The position numbers and the translations under genes are program-made. DNA of 64,000 bases from Devosia sp. (GTDB taxonomy: Bacteria > Pseudomonadota > Alphaproteobacteria > Rhizobiales > Devosiaceae): positions 1,054,001 to 1,118,000 of the forward strand of contig NZ_JANQAH010000011.1 in the NCBI RefSeq assembly GCF_024707125.1. The letters run 5' to 3'. This document shows positions 28,040 to 37,506 of this stretch, piece after piece (the stretch's first letter is position 1; the number at the start of each line of letters is the position of its first letter). Below the pieces are notes generated by a model. It had not been told where the DNA came from. It ran no database searches and worked only from the letters and a program-made list of their open reading frames with translations.

Positions 28040-28660
28040 ATGTCCCAGCACATCGTCTCGTCCATTGCTGAGCTCGAAGCCCTTTACCTGCCCGCCCCCG
28101 TCGCCGCCTCGACCGTGAAGGTCGCCCGCGCCATGACGCCGGAATATCGCCGCCTCATTGAAGCGAGCCCCTTTGCCGCCCTCGCCACCGTCGGGCCCGA
28201 AGGCATCGACTGCTCGCCCCGCGGCGACAAAGCCGGCTTCGTCCGCATTCACGACGACAAAACCCTGATGATGCCCGACCGCCGCGGCAATAACCGCATC
28301 GATTCCCTCCGCAACATCGTCCGCGATCCCCGCTGCGCCTTTTTGTTCCTCCTCCCCGGCTCCGGCACCACCATGCGCGTCAATGGCCGCGCCCATCTGT
28401 CGGTCGATCCCGCGCTGCTCGAGAGCTTTGCGGTCGACGAAAAGGCCCCGCGCTCGGTCATCGTCCTCGAAATCGACGAACTCTATTTCCAGTGCGCCCG
28501 CGCCATCGTCCGCTCCGAACTCTGGAATCCGGCCCGTCATATCGACCCGGCAACGCTCCCCTCACCCGGCCAGATCCTCGCCGCCATGAGCGAAAACCAG
28601 GTCGGCGGCGATCCCTATGACAAGGCCTGGCCCGAGCGCGCCAAGGCCACCATGTGGTAA
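28040..28660 (+). CDS. Pyridoxamine 5'-phosphate oxidase-like FMN protein (MSMEG_1061 type)
   Basis: 206 residues with a split-barrel flavin-binding core: FAALATVGPEGIDCSPRGDKAGFVRI, DRRGNNRIDSLRNIVRDPRCAFLFLLPGSGTTMRVNGRA and IDELYFQCARAIVRSELW. These match the MSMEG_1061 subfamily of PNPOx-like FMN-dependent proteins, probably reductases with unknown substrates. AGAGG precedes the ATG. Stand-alone gene. Confidence 0.88.
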   Translation: MSQHIVSSIAELEALYLPAPVAASTVKVARAMTPEYRRLIEASPFAALATVGPEGIDCSPRGDKAGFVRIHDDKTLMMPDRRGNNRIDSLRNIVRDPRCAFLFLLPGSGTTMRVNGRAHLSVDPALLESFAVDEKAPRSVIVLEIDELYFQCARAIVRSELWNPARHIDPATLPSPGQILAAMSENQVGGDPYDKAWPERAKATMW

Positions 28661-28700
28661 GAGGTCAAGGGGACTGAACCCCTGACAATTTCGCGCGGCC

Positions 28701-30110
28701 CTAGTCTTCCGCCCCGTCAAATTTGTAAAGCGCCTGCCCGCCAAGCAGCGGCGCTTCGCCCTTGTGCCAGAGATGCGCGTCGCAGAGGCGATCGATCCGA
28801 GCGGCAAAATCGTCGGCCAGGGCAACGCTTTCGGGCGTGGGCGGTCCGGCCTGCAGCATCCCTGCCAACATCTCGCGCAACCCGGCTGCATGCAGCATCT
28901 CGGCGAGTATGGGCAGATCGTCCAGGCTCGGATCGGCTATGGCCCTGGCCGTATCCTCATGCACGGCGCCGGCGAGCGCCAGCCAGCTGTCCCAGTCGGA
29001 GAATTCGGACGAAAGCAGGTCTGGCGGATTTGCCGGCAATTCCCCTTCGCCCTGCAGATAGGGCCAAAGCGCGTTGACGGCGACGATCCAGTCCAAAATG
29101 TCGCCGACATTCTCACGCCCCACCCGGTTGATGCCAAAAGTGGTGCTGCCGAACTGGCTGCGAATGGCGTCGGCATCGAACCCCTGCGTGTCAAACGCCT
29201 CGAGCGTCGCCAGCCAACCCGCGTCCAGTGGACCCGTGAGCGACAGGTCGCCGTCGAAGCGCTTGAGCAGCCGCTTGGCCACGGCCGCGGCTTCGCCAAA
29301 GGCGCCGGTCTGGTTGAGGAATGTCGTGATCAGCGAGATTTCTGGCTGCCTGGCAGAGGCCCAGGCGACGAGGCCCGAGGCTTCGCGCCAGGATTGTGCC
29401 TCGGCATCCTGCCGGGCCGTGCTGCGCGCCAGAATGGGATTGCCGTTGAGGCCGGGTATCCAGCCCCAGATGGAAACGAGATTGTCCTCCTCCTCGGCGC
29501 TCATGCCTTTGACATGGTCTGACCATGCCTTTGGATCTTCCTGCGCGGCGGCAAAGCCGGCACCGAGCCAATCAAGACCCTGGCCGGCCGCAACCGCGCC
29601 CAATTCGGCTTTGACAGTGTCGGGCTGGTCGAAGCTGACCGTCACCATCATCTGGCCGAGCGGGATGCGGTTTCCCTCGGGCAGCGCGGCAATCGCGGCC
29701 ATTGCGGCCTCGGCCTCGCCGGCCAGCAACAAGGCGCGCATGGCGGACGGCATGGCCGTATCGACCATGGCGGCCATCGCCTCGGGTGAGAGGTCGGCGG
29801 TGCCGCGGTGCACAAGCCAGGCCATTTGGAGGTCGGATGCGCCATGCACGCGCGCCTCGACAGCTTCGGACAGCAGGCGGTCCATTTCTGCATCGCCGAG
29901 GTCGCCATAGCGGGAAAGCAGGTAGATGGCCCGGGTGCCGAAGCGTCGCGCCTGCAAGGGCGGCAAAACCTCGCGTCCCGCAAGAACCGTTGCGGCCAGG
30001 GACTGGATGATGGGTGCGCAATCGTCCTGCGCCAGTGCCGGCATGCTCGAAAGAGAGCCGAACAGAACCCCGCCCACCAGGATCACACGCGCAACCACAG
30101 ACCGGGCCAT
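28701..30110 (-). CDS. Secreted or periplasmic protein of unknown function
   Basis: 469 residues with a clear signal peptide: MARSVVARVILVGGVLFGS, then a hydrophobic end SMPALAQDD giving an ALA-Q cleavage site. The mature protein is helical and rich in Ala/Leu pairs (QARRFGTRAIYLLSRYGDLGDAEMDRLL, EAAAVAKRLLKRFDGDL), suggesting a TPR/Sel1-like solenoid, though no strict repeat could be drawn. Only one or two cysteines. GGAGG eight bases before ATG 30110 sets the start 33 codons inside the longest frame. No homologous family recognised. Confidence 0.75.
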   Translation of the reverse strand: MARSVVARVILVGGVLFGSLSSMPALAQDDCAPIIQSLAATVLAGREVLPPLQARRFGTRAIYLLSRYGDLGDAEMDRLLSEAVEARVHGASDLQMAWLVHRGTADLSPEAMAAMVDTAMPSAMRALLLAGEAEAAMAAIAALPEGNRIPLGQMMVTVSFDQPDTVKAELGAVAAGQGLDWLGAGFAAAQEDPKAWSDHVKGMSAEEEDNLVSIWGWIPGLNGNPILARSTARQDAEAQSWREASGLVAWASARQPEISLITTFLNQTGAFGEAAAVAKRLLKRFDGDLSLTGPLDAGWLATLEAFDTQGFDADAIRSQFGSTTFGINRVGRENVGDILDWIVAVNALWPYLQGEGELPANPPDLLSSEFSDWDSWLALAGAVHEDTARAIADPSLDDLPILAEMLHAAGLREMLAGMLQAGPPTPESVALADDFAARIDRLCDAHLWHKGEAPLLGGQALYKFDGAED

Positions 30111-30296
30111 GCCAACCTCCGCTCGCAGCAGAAGCACACTATAGCCGCTCCCGCGGAAGCCTCCAACCGGTCGCCTCGCGGCGGCCTCAGAGGTTGAGCA
30201 ACTGGCCACACACCGATTGAAACTTCAGTTTCATCACCGCAACTGCTAGGGTTTGCCTTGCCATGAAGCGCATGGATGCAACCTCAGGAGAGCACA

Positions 30297-30722
30297 ATGA
30301 AGCGCACGGCTACCGCCAACTGGACCGGAACGCTGACGGAAGGTACTGGCACCCTCGATGTCCCGAGCGGCGCGTTCGCGACACTGCCCTATACCTACAA
30401 GGGGCGGTTCGTCGATGACAGCGGCCGGTCGGGCACCAGTCCCGAGGAGCTGATTGCGGCGGCGCATTCTGGGTGCTTCGCGATGCAGCTGGGACATTTC
30501 CTGGCCGAGAATGGCACCCCGGCGACCAATCTCAAGGTCGAGGCGGCAGTCACCCTCGTTCCCGGCACCGGCATCACCGGCAGCGCGCTGACCCTGGTCG
30601 GCACCGTGCCAGGCATCGACAATGCCACCTTCCAGGAACTGGCGGAGAAGGCCAAGGCCAATTGCCCGGTGTCCAAAGCCCTGGGCGCCATCAGCATCAC
30701 GCTCGAGGCGAAGCTCGCCTAA
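30297..30722 (+). CDS. osmC: OsmC family organic hydroperoxide reductase
   Basis: 141 residues, the normal OsmC length. The two peroxidatic/resolving cysteines are visible in AAAHSGCFAMQL and KANCPVSKAL. The N-terminal MKRTATANWTGTLTEGTGTL is the usual beta-strand start. It detoxifies lipid and organic peroxides with thiol reductants. CAGGAG 7 bases before ATG 30297 fixes the start. It is divergent from the secreted-protein gene. Confidence 0.94.
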   Translation: MKRTATANWTGTLTEGTGTLDVPSGAFATLPYTYKGRFVDDSGRSGTSPEELIAAAHSGCFAMQLGHFLAENGTPATNLKVEAAVTLVPGTGITGSALTLVGTVPGIDNATFQELAEKAKANCPVSKALGAISITLEAKLA

Positions 30723-30749
30723 GTCTGGCCCATCAAGCGCCCGTGCTGG

Positions 30750-31517
30750 CTAGAGAGTTATCCAAACGGGCGCATGATCGCTGGCGCCCTCCTCGCCGCG
30801 CACGAGCTTGTCGACGCCTGCATTCTTGAGCTTTCTGGCCAAAGCACGGCTCAAGAGCAGGTGGTCGAGGCGCAAGCCCGCGTCGCGCTGCCAGCGGCTG
30901 CGCATATAGTCCCAGAAGGTATAGACGGTCGCATCGGGAAATTTCCGGCGGATCGCATCAGTCCAGCCTTGCTCCAGCAAGTGCTGGAACAGGGCACGGC
31001 TCTCCGGCTGAACAAGAGCATTGTCCTTGTAGGATGTCGTCTCGTAGATGTCCCGGGGTTCAGGAACGATATTGAAATCACCGGCCAGCACGATCGGCAG
31101 ATCGCTCGACCAGAGCTCTTGCGCGTGCTCAAGCAAGCGCTGCGTCCAGGCCAGCTTGTAGTCGAATTTCGGCCCGGGCCTGGGATTGCCATTGGGCGCA
31201 TAGAGGCAGCCGATGATCACGCCATTGCAGGCGGCCTCGATATAGCGGGCCTGGCGGTCATCAGGTGCGCCCGGCAGGCTGTCGCGGGTCAGCACCGGAG
31301 GACTGCCGCGGGTAAGGATGGCAACGCCATTCCAGCCCGGTTCGCCCTTCCAGACCGCGTGATACCCGGCGTCAGCAAGGGCGGTTGCAGGAAATTGCCG
31401 ATCCGCGGCCTTGAGTTCTTGCAGGCAAACAATGTCGGGCGCGGCATCGGCGAGCCACGCCATCAGGTTGGGCAGGCGCCTGTTGATGCCGTTGATGTTG
31501 AAGGTCGCGATCTTCAC
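30750..31517 (-). CDS. xth: Exodeoxyribonuclease III / AP endonuclease
   Basis: 255 residues. Family motifs in order: KIATFNINGINRRLPNL, VCLQELKA with the metal-binding glutamate, GVAILTRG, LYAPNGNP with the catalytic tyrosine, VLAGDFNIVP, and a C-terminal SDHAPVWI. It cuts DNA 5' to abasic sites and trims 3' ends. Its ATG overlaps the stop of the hydrolase gene by four bases, making it the last gene of the ligD-ku operon, a telling place for an end-processing enzyme. Confidence 0.94.
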   Translation of the reverse strand: MKIATFNINGINRRLPNLMAWLADAAPDIVCLQELKAADRQFPATALADAGYHAVWKGEPGWNGVAILTRGSPPVLTRDSLPGAPDDRQARYIEAACNGVIIGCLYAPNGNPRPGPKFDYKLAWTQRLLEHAQELWSSDLPIVLAGDFNIVPEPRDIYETTSYKDNALVQPESRALFQHLLEQGWTDAIRRKFPDATVYTFWDYMRSRWQRDAGLRLDHLLLSRALARKLKNAGVDKLVRGEEGASDHAPVWITL

Positions 31518-32158
31518 GGCGCGATGCGCTGCACCCAGCCCGAAACGTGCTCGGCCACGCTTTGCAGGTGGCCGGCCGTGGTGAAACCGGAGATCGCCTT
31601 GCGCGGCTTGAGGTCGTGGTCGCCGTCTTCGAGCCAGAACAGCTCAATTTCATCGGAGAGGCCGAACTCCCCGACTTCATAGCGGTCGCCGAACTCGTCG
31701 CGGGTGCCCTGGCAGATCAGGGTTGGCGTCTTGAGGCCGATTAGGTGGGCAGTGCGCAATTGCTGCGGCCGCCCAGGCGGATGAAACGGATAGCCAAGAC
31801 ACAATAGCCCCGCAATGCGGTTGGCCTCGAACAGGGCATCCGCCACCATGCTGGCGACGCGTCCGCCCATGGACTTGCCGCCGATAACAAGCGGGCCATT
31901 GGTCGGCCCAAGGTCGTCCACCGCGGCAAGGTATTCGGGCATGACGGTCTCCGCCTTGGGCGGGGGCTTCTTGCCGGCCGAAGTCCTGCGGCTCGCCATA
32001 TAACCGAACTCGAAGCGCGCCACCCGAAACCCCTGCGCGGCCAAAACCTTGGTGGTCGCGTTCATCGAAGCGGAGTCCATCGGGGCACCGGCGCCATGCG
32101 CCAGCAGCAGGGTGACGCGGGCGTCCTCGGGTCCATCGAACAGAAACTGCGTACTCAT
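31514..32158 (-). CDS. Alpha/beta-fold hydrolase (KANL3/Tex30-like)
   Basis: 214 residues. LLLAHGAGAPMDS forms the oxyanion region, VIGGKSMGGRVASMVAD holds the nucleophile serine (GKSMGG), and PTLICQGTRDEFG plus WLEDGDHDLKP supply the acid and histidine. This is the compact dienelactone-hydrolase-like family of unknown substrate. ATG 32158 overlaps the TPR gene stop (ATGA), and its own stop overlaps xth. Its function inside a DNA-repair operon is not known. Confidence 0.88.
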   Translation of the reverse strand: MSTQFLFDGPEDARVTLLLAHGAGAPMDSASMNATTKVLAAQGFRVARFEFGYMASRRTSAGKKPPPKAETVMPEYLAAVDDLGPTNGPLVIGGKSMGGRVASMVADALFEANRIAGLLCLGYPFHPPGRPQQLRTAHLIGLKTPTLICQGTRDEFGDRYEVGEFGLSDEIELFWLEDGDHDLKPRKAISGFTTAGHLQSVAEHVSGWVQRIAP

Positions 32159-33231
32159 CCAGCCTGGCTCCGGGACATCTGGGACACAAGGGTAATGCCG
32201 GCACGGGCCCGCCGGGCCCAATCCGAGCTTTCATCAAGCTCCAGATAGCGACGCCAGCCTGCAACAGCCTCGTCGAGATTGCCCATCTCGTAGTCGAGGG
32301 CCGCCAGATTGTAGATGGCATCGGCGTAAAGCGGGTCGATAGCGATGGCGCGCTGCAAATGCCTGCGTGCCGCTTCCGGGCGCCCGAGCTCGCGCAGCAC
32401 ACCGGCGCAGTTGAACCAGGATTCGACAAAGGCCGGATCGCGTTTCAGGCTGGTGGCGTAGGCAAGCTGCGCGGCGTTGAGATCACCCAGTTCGCGCAGG
32501 CAATTGCCCTGGTTGAAGGGGGCAGTGGCGTCGCTCGGATCGACCGCGGCACAATGGCCATAGAGCACCGCCGCCTCGGCAAAAAGGCCCGCCTGCTCGG
32601 CCGTTTCGGCATGGACAAAATAGTCTTCGGCGGCGTCTGCCTGATCATCGAGCGGCAGCAGGCGCTGGCCGTCGAGTTCGGCGAGAGAAAATGCATCTTC
32701 CGCAACGATCCTGTCGCCGCTCGCCTGCAGCGTCAGCGCCGTCAGGGAGCCGACGGGCCCCACGCCGTGCAGGGATTTGGCGATGTCGTGCCAGGCGGCT
32801 CCGGATTTTTCCAACCCGGCATATTTCCTCGCCAATATGAGATCGCGAAAGGAAAAGGGCTCGGCGTCGTGCTCAAATGCATCGAACAGAACGAGCAGAT
32901 CGAGGGTTTTGGAGCCAAGGCCCGACTGGTCCAGAAGCGCCTGACGCGCCATCCCTCCGGGAGCCGGCTTGGGGAGCAGACCCATCAGGCGCATCAGCCC
33001 ATTTTCGCTGCGCACGCTGCCAACGCTGGCGCGAGCCTGCTCAACACGGCTTTCGATCGCGGCGGGGTCGAGGCGGGAGAGCAGAGAGCGGCAGAAAACG
33101 GCCATGGTTGTGCCGCGCGGCAGGCCACGGTGCAAGCGTCCACGGCCCTCTTCTATGCGCCGCGCCGCCGACCTCAGCGGGAAAGCCCTGAGCGCCCCGA
33201 CGACGCCTATGCTGGCCCCGCTGAACTCCAT
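32155..33231 (-). CDS. MerR-like HTH plus TPR protein in the NHEJ operon
   Basis: Up to 358 residues. Around residues 115-165 EPFSFRDLILARKYAGLEKSGAAWHDIAKSLHGV resembles a MerR-type winged helix. From about 215 to 345 are TPR-like units (YFVHAETAEQAGLFAEAAVLYGHCAAVDPSD, FNQGNCLRELGDLNAAQLAYATSLKRDP, SWFNCAGVLRELGRPEAARRHLQRAIAIDPL, DEAVAGWRRYLELD). The start is uncertain: ATG 33231 lies 6 bases after the ku stop but has no ribosome site; MAVFCRSL at 33105 is an alternative. Possibly a regulator or scaffold; no function assigned. Confidence 0.75.
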   Translation of the reverse strand: MEFSGASIGVVGALRAFPLRSAARRIEEGRGRLHRGLPRGTTMAVFCRSLLSRLDPAAIESRVEQARASVGSVRSENGLMRLMGLLPKPAPGGMARQALLDQSGLGSKTLDLLVLFDAFEHDAEPFSFRDLILARKYAGLEKSGAAWHDIAKSLHGVGPVGSLTALTLQASGDRIVAEDAFSLAELDGQRLLPLDDQADAAEDYFVHAETAEQAGLFAEAAVLYGHCAAVDPSDATAPFNQGNCLRELGDLNAAQLAYATSLKRDPAFVESWFNCAGVLRELGRPEAARRHLQRAIAIDPLYADAIYNLAALDYEMGNLDEAVAGWRRYLELDESSDWARRARAGITLVSQMSRSQAG

Positions 33232-33237
33232 GCCGGA

Positions 33238-34140
33238 CTACGCCTTCTTTCGCGGTGCCGCCTTGGGCTTGGCCGACTTGCTGGCCTCAAGGGCCGCCTT
33301 GAGCGAGACCGTGGTGGCCGATTCCTTGGCCGCGGCCGGCGCCTTGGCACGGCTCTTGGCAGCAGGCTTGGCTTCGCCGAGGCTCGCCTTGAGCGCGTCC
33401 ATCAGGTTGATAACATTGCCGCGTTCGGGCGCAGCAGCCACGATCGGCCTGTGCCCCTTGAGCTTTTCCTTGATCATCGCCATCAGGGCGATTTCGTAGC
33501 GATCCTCATAGGCCTTGGGGTCGAAGGAGGTGACCTTCTGCTCGATCAGCTTTTCGGCCAGGTCGAGCATTTCCGTGTCCGGATTGCCCTTTGGAATATT
33601 GTCGAAATATTCGGTCGTACCGCGCACCTCGTTGGGATTGCGCAGGGTGGTGATGAACATGCCGTTTTCGCGGGCGCCGATGGTCACGACACGCTCGCGG
33701 CTCGACAGGACGAGCCGGGCAATGGCCACCTTGCCGCTGCGCCGCATGGCCTCGCGCAGCACGACAAAGGTTTCCTCCGCCATGGCGCCATCGGGTGCCA
33801 GATAGTAGGGCGCATCCTGATAGAGGACATCGATCTCGTCCTCATCGACAAAGGCTTCGATATTGAGCGTATGGCTGGATTCGATGCGGACGGCTTCGAG
33901 GTCGGTGTCCTCGATGATCACATATTGCTTGGGCTCATATTCGTAGCCCTTCACCAGATCGGCTCGCTCGACCAGACCCAGTTCGGGATCGACCGGCTTC
34001 ATATTGATCCGGTTATGCGTGTCCTTGTGGAGCTGGTTGAAGCTGATGCGCTCCGACGTGCTGGTCGCGGGATACATTTTTACCGCGCATGACACGAGGC
34101 TCAGCCGCAGATGTCCCTTCCAACTGGCCCGTGGAGCCAT
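33238..34140 (-). CDS. ku: Ku protein (NHEJ DNA-end binding)
   Basis: 300 residues, the bacterial Ku size. It starts MAPRASWKGHLRLSLVSCAVKMYPA and has the core YIDEVEYLAPDG-like DEDEIDVLYQDAPYYLAPDG and VLSSRERVVTIGARENGMFITTLRNPNEVR. A Lys/Ala-rich tail ends RKKA, as in Ku proteins that contact ligase D and DNA. It dimerises around broken ends and recruits LigD. The gene follows ligD by 33 bases on the same strand. Confidence 0.96.
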   Translation of the reverse strand: MAPRASWKGHLRLSLVSCAVKMYPATSTSERISFNQLHKDTHNRINMKPVDPELGLVERADLVKGYEYEPKQYVIIEDTDLEAVRIESSHTLNIEAFVDEDEIDVLYQDAPYYLAPDGAMAEETFVVLREAMRRSGKVAIARLVLSSRERVVTIGARENGMFITTLRNPNEVRGTTEYFDNIPKGNPDTEMLDLAEKLIEQKVTSFDPKAYEDRYEIALMAMIKEKLKGHRPIVAAAPERGNVINLMDALKASLGEAKPAAKSRAKAPAAAKESATTVSLKAALEASKSAKPKAAPRKKA

Positions 34141-34173
34141 GGTCGCCTCCTACTCAAACACAATCACCAGTAA

Positions 34174-36609
34174 CTATGCCGGGAGGTCACGCGAAGACTC
34201 GTTAATGTCTGCCCACGGGTCGCCGGACATCGTTAATAATCTCGGAAGCGTAGAGTAATTGAGGTCCTGAGCGGAGTCGATAGACTCGAGGTCTCGCCAC
34301 TCTATTGGGGTCGATGCGGGCAAATGTGTGCGCGCCCGCAACGAGTAGGCGGCCACCGCCGTCGCGCTGCGCGCATTGCGAAAATAGTCGATGAAGATGC
34401 GGCGCTTGCGGTTTTGGGCGCCCATGACAGTAACGAACGTATCGGGTCCGGTGGCAGCCAGGGCTTCGGCAATGCGGGCGCTGGCGGCATGCGCAGCCTT
34501 CCAGTTGAGCTTGCGCGTCGTCGGCACGACGATGTGAACGCCTTTGCCGCCAGAGGTTTTGACAAAGGGCACGAGGCCCATACCCAGCAGTTCATCGCGC
34601 AGATGCACGGCGGCATTGACGACATCGCGCCAGGCGACGCCTTCGCCGGGGTCGAGATCGAAGATGATGCGGTCGGGCTTGTCGAGATGATCCAGATGCG
34701 TGCCCCAGCTGTGGAATTCGACCGCACCGAACTGTGCAAGCGCCAGATAGGCCTTGGTGTCGGTGACGGCGATGAAGGTCTTCTTCTCCCCCTCGGAATT
34801 GGCGGTTTCGATCTTGGCAATGCTTTCGGGCATGCCGGTAAAGGGGTGGCGCTGAAAAAAGCAGTCCGCCGACTTGCCCGTGGGGCAGCGGAACAGCGAC
34901 ACGGGCCGGTCAAGGAGATGGGGCAGCATGAAATCGCCGACGCTGGCATAGTAGACGGCAATGTCGAGCTTGCTCGGGCCGTTCTTGCCAAAGAGCCGGC
35001 GCGTTGGATTGGTGACCCAGATGCTGGCAAGGTCGGCATCGGTCACGAGCCGCTTGCGTTGTCCCTTGGCGCCGCTGGAAAGGCTGGCCTCGCGCAGGCC
35101 CCTGAAGACGGCATGGCGCAACATGCCGTCGCTGGTGACAACAGCATATTGGATGCGCGCGGTGATGAGGGGTTTGACCGGGATCACCTCCTTGGGGAAG
35201 CCCTCCAGCCGGTCGCCACCTTCGAGGGCCCGAAGGCGCTCGAGCAGCCCTGCCATATCCGCGGCATCAAACCCGGTGCCGACCTTGCCGCGATAGATGA
35301 GATCGTCACCCACCCATTCGGCAACGGCGATCGCCCCGATCCCGCCGGCATTGGGCGAGGCGGTGTAGCCGGCGATGACAAAGTGGCCGGTTTTCGGCGC
35401 CTTGATCTTGAGCCAGGTGCCGGACCGGCTGCCGCTATAGATGCTGTCGGCGCGCTTGGAGACGAGGCCCTCAAGTCCACGATCGATAGCCTGTTCGAAA
35501 AGGGCCCCGCCCTGCCCCTCGACATGATCACTGAACTGAATGGCTGAAGAAGCGCCCTCAAGAAGGGTCTTGAGCAGCGCCTTCCTGTCCCGAAGGGCGA
35601 CGCCACGCAGATCCCAGCCATCGAGGTACAAAAGGTCGAAGGCGAAAAACAGCAGGTTGCGCGGCCGGCCTTCCGAAAGCTCCTCCTGCAACCGGCCAAA
35701 ACTGCTGACGCCCTGGGCATCGAGCACGACGATCTCGCCGTCGATCACCGCCTGACGGCACGGCAGGGTCGCGAACACCTCCGGCAGGTCGCCATAGCGC
35801 CGCGTCCAATCAAGACCGCCGCGGGTGATGAACCGAGCCACCTTGTTGTCGAGGCGGGCAAGGGTGCGATAGCCGTCGAACTTGATCTCATGCAGCCAGG
35901 TGCTGGTTTGCGTGTCCGCTGGCGGCGCGGCAGCCGCGGTCGCAAGCTGGAGCGGTGTCTTGTCCGGCATGGCCGATGCTACCGCACCCCTAAGCTTGTC
36001 CGGTTTCAACGTCGCGCGGCGTTTCCGCGGCGGCGGAGCCGGTGGCTCCAGCAATTCCTCGATGCGCCGGCCGGTCTTGACGCTTTCGGGCCGGGCCTGA
36101 AGGATGTCGTTCTCAATATCCATGGCCTGGTCGTGTTCCTTGAACAGCAGCCAGTTGACCTTCCCCTTGTCCTCGGGACGGTTCTTGAGTTGGGTCAACA
36201 TCCAGCCGCCATTGAGCTTTTCGCCGGCCAGCCGAAATTTGAAGGCGCCCTTGGCAATATCGGCCTCCGGGTCCCCCATGGGCGCCCAGGTGCCCCTGTC
36301 CCAGACGATCATCGGCCCGCCGCCATATTCGCCGGCCGGGATGAGGCCCTCGAAATCCAGGTAGTCGACCGGATGATCCTCGGTGGCCACCGCAAGCCGC
36401 TTATCCGCCGGATTGAGCGAGGGCCCCTTGGGCACGGCCCAGCTCTTGAGCACGCCCCCCAATTCGAGGCGGAGATCATAATGATCGGCAGTGGCGTGAT
36501 GCTTGTGAACAACGAAGCGAAACCCATCCTCGCCATCCATCCCGGACGGTTCGGTCGTGCGCGTAAAATCACGCTTGTCACGATAGGTTTTGAGACGATC
36601 CTCAGCCAT
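34174..36609 (-). CDS. ligD: ATP-dependent DNA ligase D (nuclease, ligase, polymerase)
   Basis: 811 residues. Domains in order: 3'-phosphoesterase (residues ~10-190, with FVVHKHHATADHYDLRLE and GEYGGG), adenylating ligase (~215-530, catalytic lysine at 243 in HEIKFDGYR, followed by RGG), and primase-polymerase (~560-810, with the acidic pair in IFDLDPGEG and a later FVKTSGGKGVHI). The protein repairs double-strand breaks with Ku. I chose ATG 36609 (MAEDRLKTYRDKRDF); the longer frame to 36711 adds 34 residues that do not look conserved. Confidence 0.95.
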   Translation of the reverse strand: MAEDRLKTYRDKRDFTRTTEPSGMDGEDGFRFVVHKHHATADHYDLRLELGGVLKSWAVPKGPSLNPADKRLAVATEDHPVDYLDFEGLIPAGEYGGGPMIVWDRGTWAPMGDPEADIAKGAFKFRLAGEKLNGGWMLTQLKNRPEDKGKVNWLLFKEHDQAMDIENDILQARPESVKTGRRIEELLEPPAPPPRKRRATLKPDKLRGAVASAMPDKTPLQLATAAAAPPADTQTSTWLHEIKFDGYRTLARLDNKVARFITRGGLDWTRRYGDLPEVFATLPCRQAVIDGEIVVLDAQGVSSFGRLQEELSEGRPRNLLFFAFDLLYLDGWDLRGVALRDRKALLKTLLEGASSAIQFSDHVEGQGGALFEQAIDRGLEGLVSKRADSIYSGSRSGTWLKIKAPKTGHFVIAGYTASPNAGGIGAIAVAEWVGDDLIYRGKVGTGFDAADMAGLLERLRALEGGDRLEGFPKEVIPVKPLITARIQYAVVTSDGMLRHAVFRGLREASLSSGAKGQRKRLVTDADLASIWVTNPTRRLFGKNGPSKLDIAVYYASVGDFMLPHLLDRPVSLFRCPTGKSADCFFQRHPFTGMPESIAKIETANSEGEKKTFIAVTDTKAYLALAQFGAVEFHSWGTHLDHLDKPDRIIFDLDPGEGVAWRDVVNAAVHLRDELLGMGLVPFVKTSGGKGVHIVVPTTRKLNWKAAHAASARIAEALAATGPDTFVTVMGAQNRKRRIFIDYFRNARSATAVAAYSLRARTHLPASTPIEWRDLESIDSAQDLNYSTLPRLLTMSGDPWADINESSRDLPA

Positions 36610-36738
36610 GAGCCGATGATAGGCGCAAAAAAATGAAGGCGGAACTAGCGGGCGACGACGTCCGGGCACGAGCGTCCGGTCACAGATCGGCTGCGCACCC
36701 TGGCGCGCCAAGACCCCGCTGGGTGCGGCCGATGCCAG

Positions 36739-37506
36739 CTAGAAGGCAAATTTCCCGACGAGGTAGCTTGCACCAACCGTCCCGGCGGCGATGACGAGCG
36801 TGCGCAGCAAAGTCCGGTTGAGATCCTGCCGTCCGGCGCGGGCTGCCAATATCGATGTCAAAACGAGCGAAACGGCAACCGCTGCAAGCACCAGCCCGGT
36901 GTCGACATGGATCGGCACCATAATGGTGACCAAGAGGGGAATGGACGCACCGATCGCGTAGGAAATCGCTGTACCCAGGCTGGCCTGGACAATATCACGC
37001 CGCGAAACAACGCTGATGATGCCATGCTCGCTCTCCAATTGCGCCTTGAGCGGGGAGCGTTTCATCAGCTGCGCTGCGACCTCCCGAGCCAGGTCGGCGG
37101 GCAATCCCTTTTGCTTGTAGTAGTCCAGCAACTCGTCAAATTCGACATCGGGCTGGCGCTTGATCTCCAGCCGCTCTTCTTCGATGAGGCTTAATTGCGC
37201 CTCGCGCTCCGATGCCGTTTCCGCCCATTTTGCGCCACCGGCGGTGAACATTCCCGAGACCATTGCGGCCATTCCCGCGAGCGCCAGCGTCGCATCGTCG
37301 GCACCGGCACCGGCGAACCCTTCCAAAATGCCGGCAGTGGCTATTATGCCGTCATTGGCGGCCAAGGCCCAGGCGCGGTGCGCGCCGGGGTCGGCGAATA
37401 GCAACCGGAGCCTTGCAAGCCAGGCAACCGCAATATGGTTCAAGATTGTCCCCACCTCGCCGAGCCAATGCATACCCGCCCCGAATTCCCGGACCGCTGT
37501 CATCAT
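36739..37506 (-). CDS. VIT/CCC1-type transporter (Fe2+/Mn2+)
   Basis: About 255 residues. Conserved N-terminal WALAANDGIIATAGILEGFAGAG and MAAMVSGMFTAGGAKWAETASEREAQ belong to VIT1/CCC1 transporters; the hydrophilic middle EEERLEIKRQPDVEFDELLDYYKQKGLP is the metal-binding helix region, and the C-terminus has four more helices. Several starts are possible (GTG 37557, ATG 37506, ATG 37473). A second, divergent paralogue lies at 58269. Last core gene before the attachment scar. Confidence 0.82.
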   Translation of the reverse strand: MMTAVREFGAGMHWLGEVGTILNHIAVAWLARLRLLFADPGAHRAWALAANDGIIATAGILEGFAGAGADDATLALAGMAAMVSGMFTAGGAKWAETASEREAQLSLIEEERLEIKRQPDVEFDELLDYYKQKGLPADLAREVAAQLMKRSPLKAQLESEHGIISVVSRRDIVQASLGTAISYAIGASIPLLVTIMVPIHVDTGLVLAAVAVSLVLTSILAARAGRQDLNRTLLRTLVIAAGTVGASYLVGKFAF

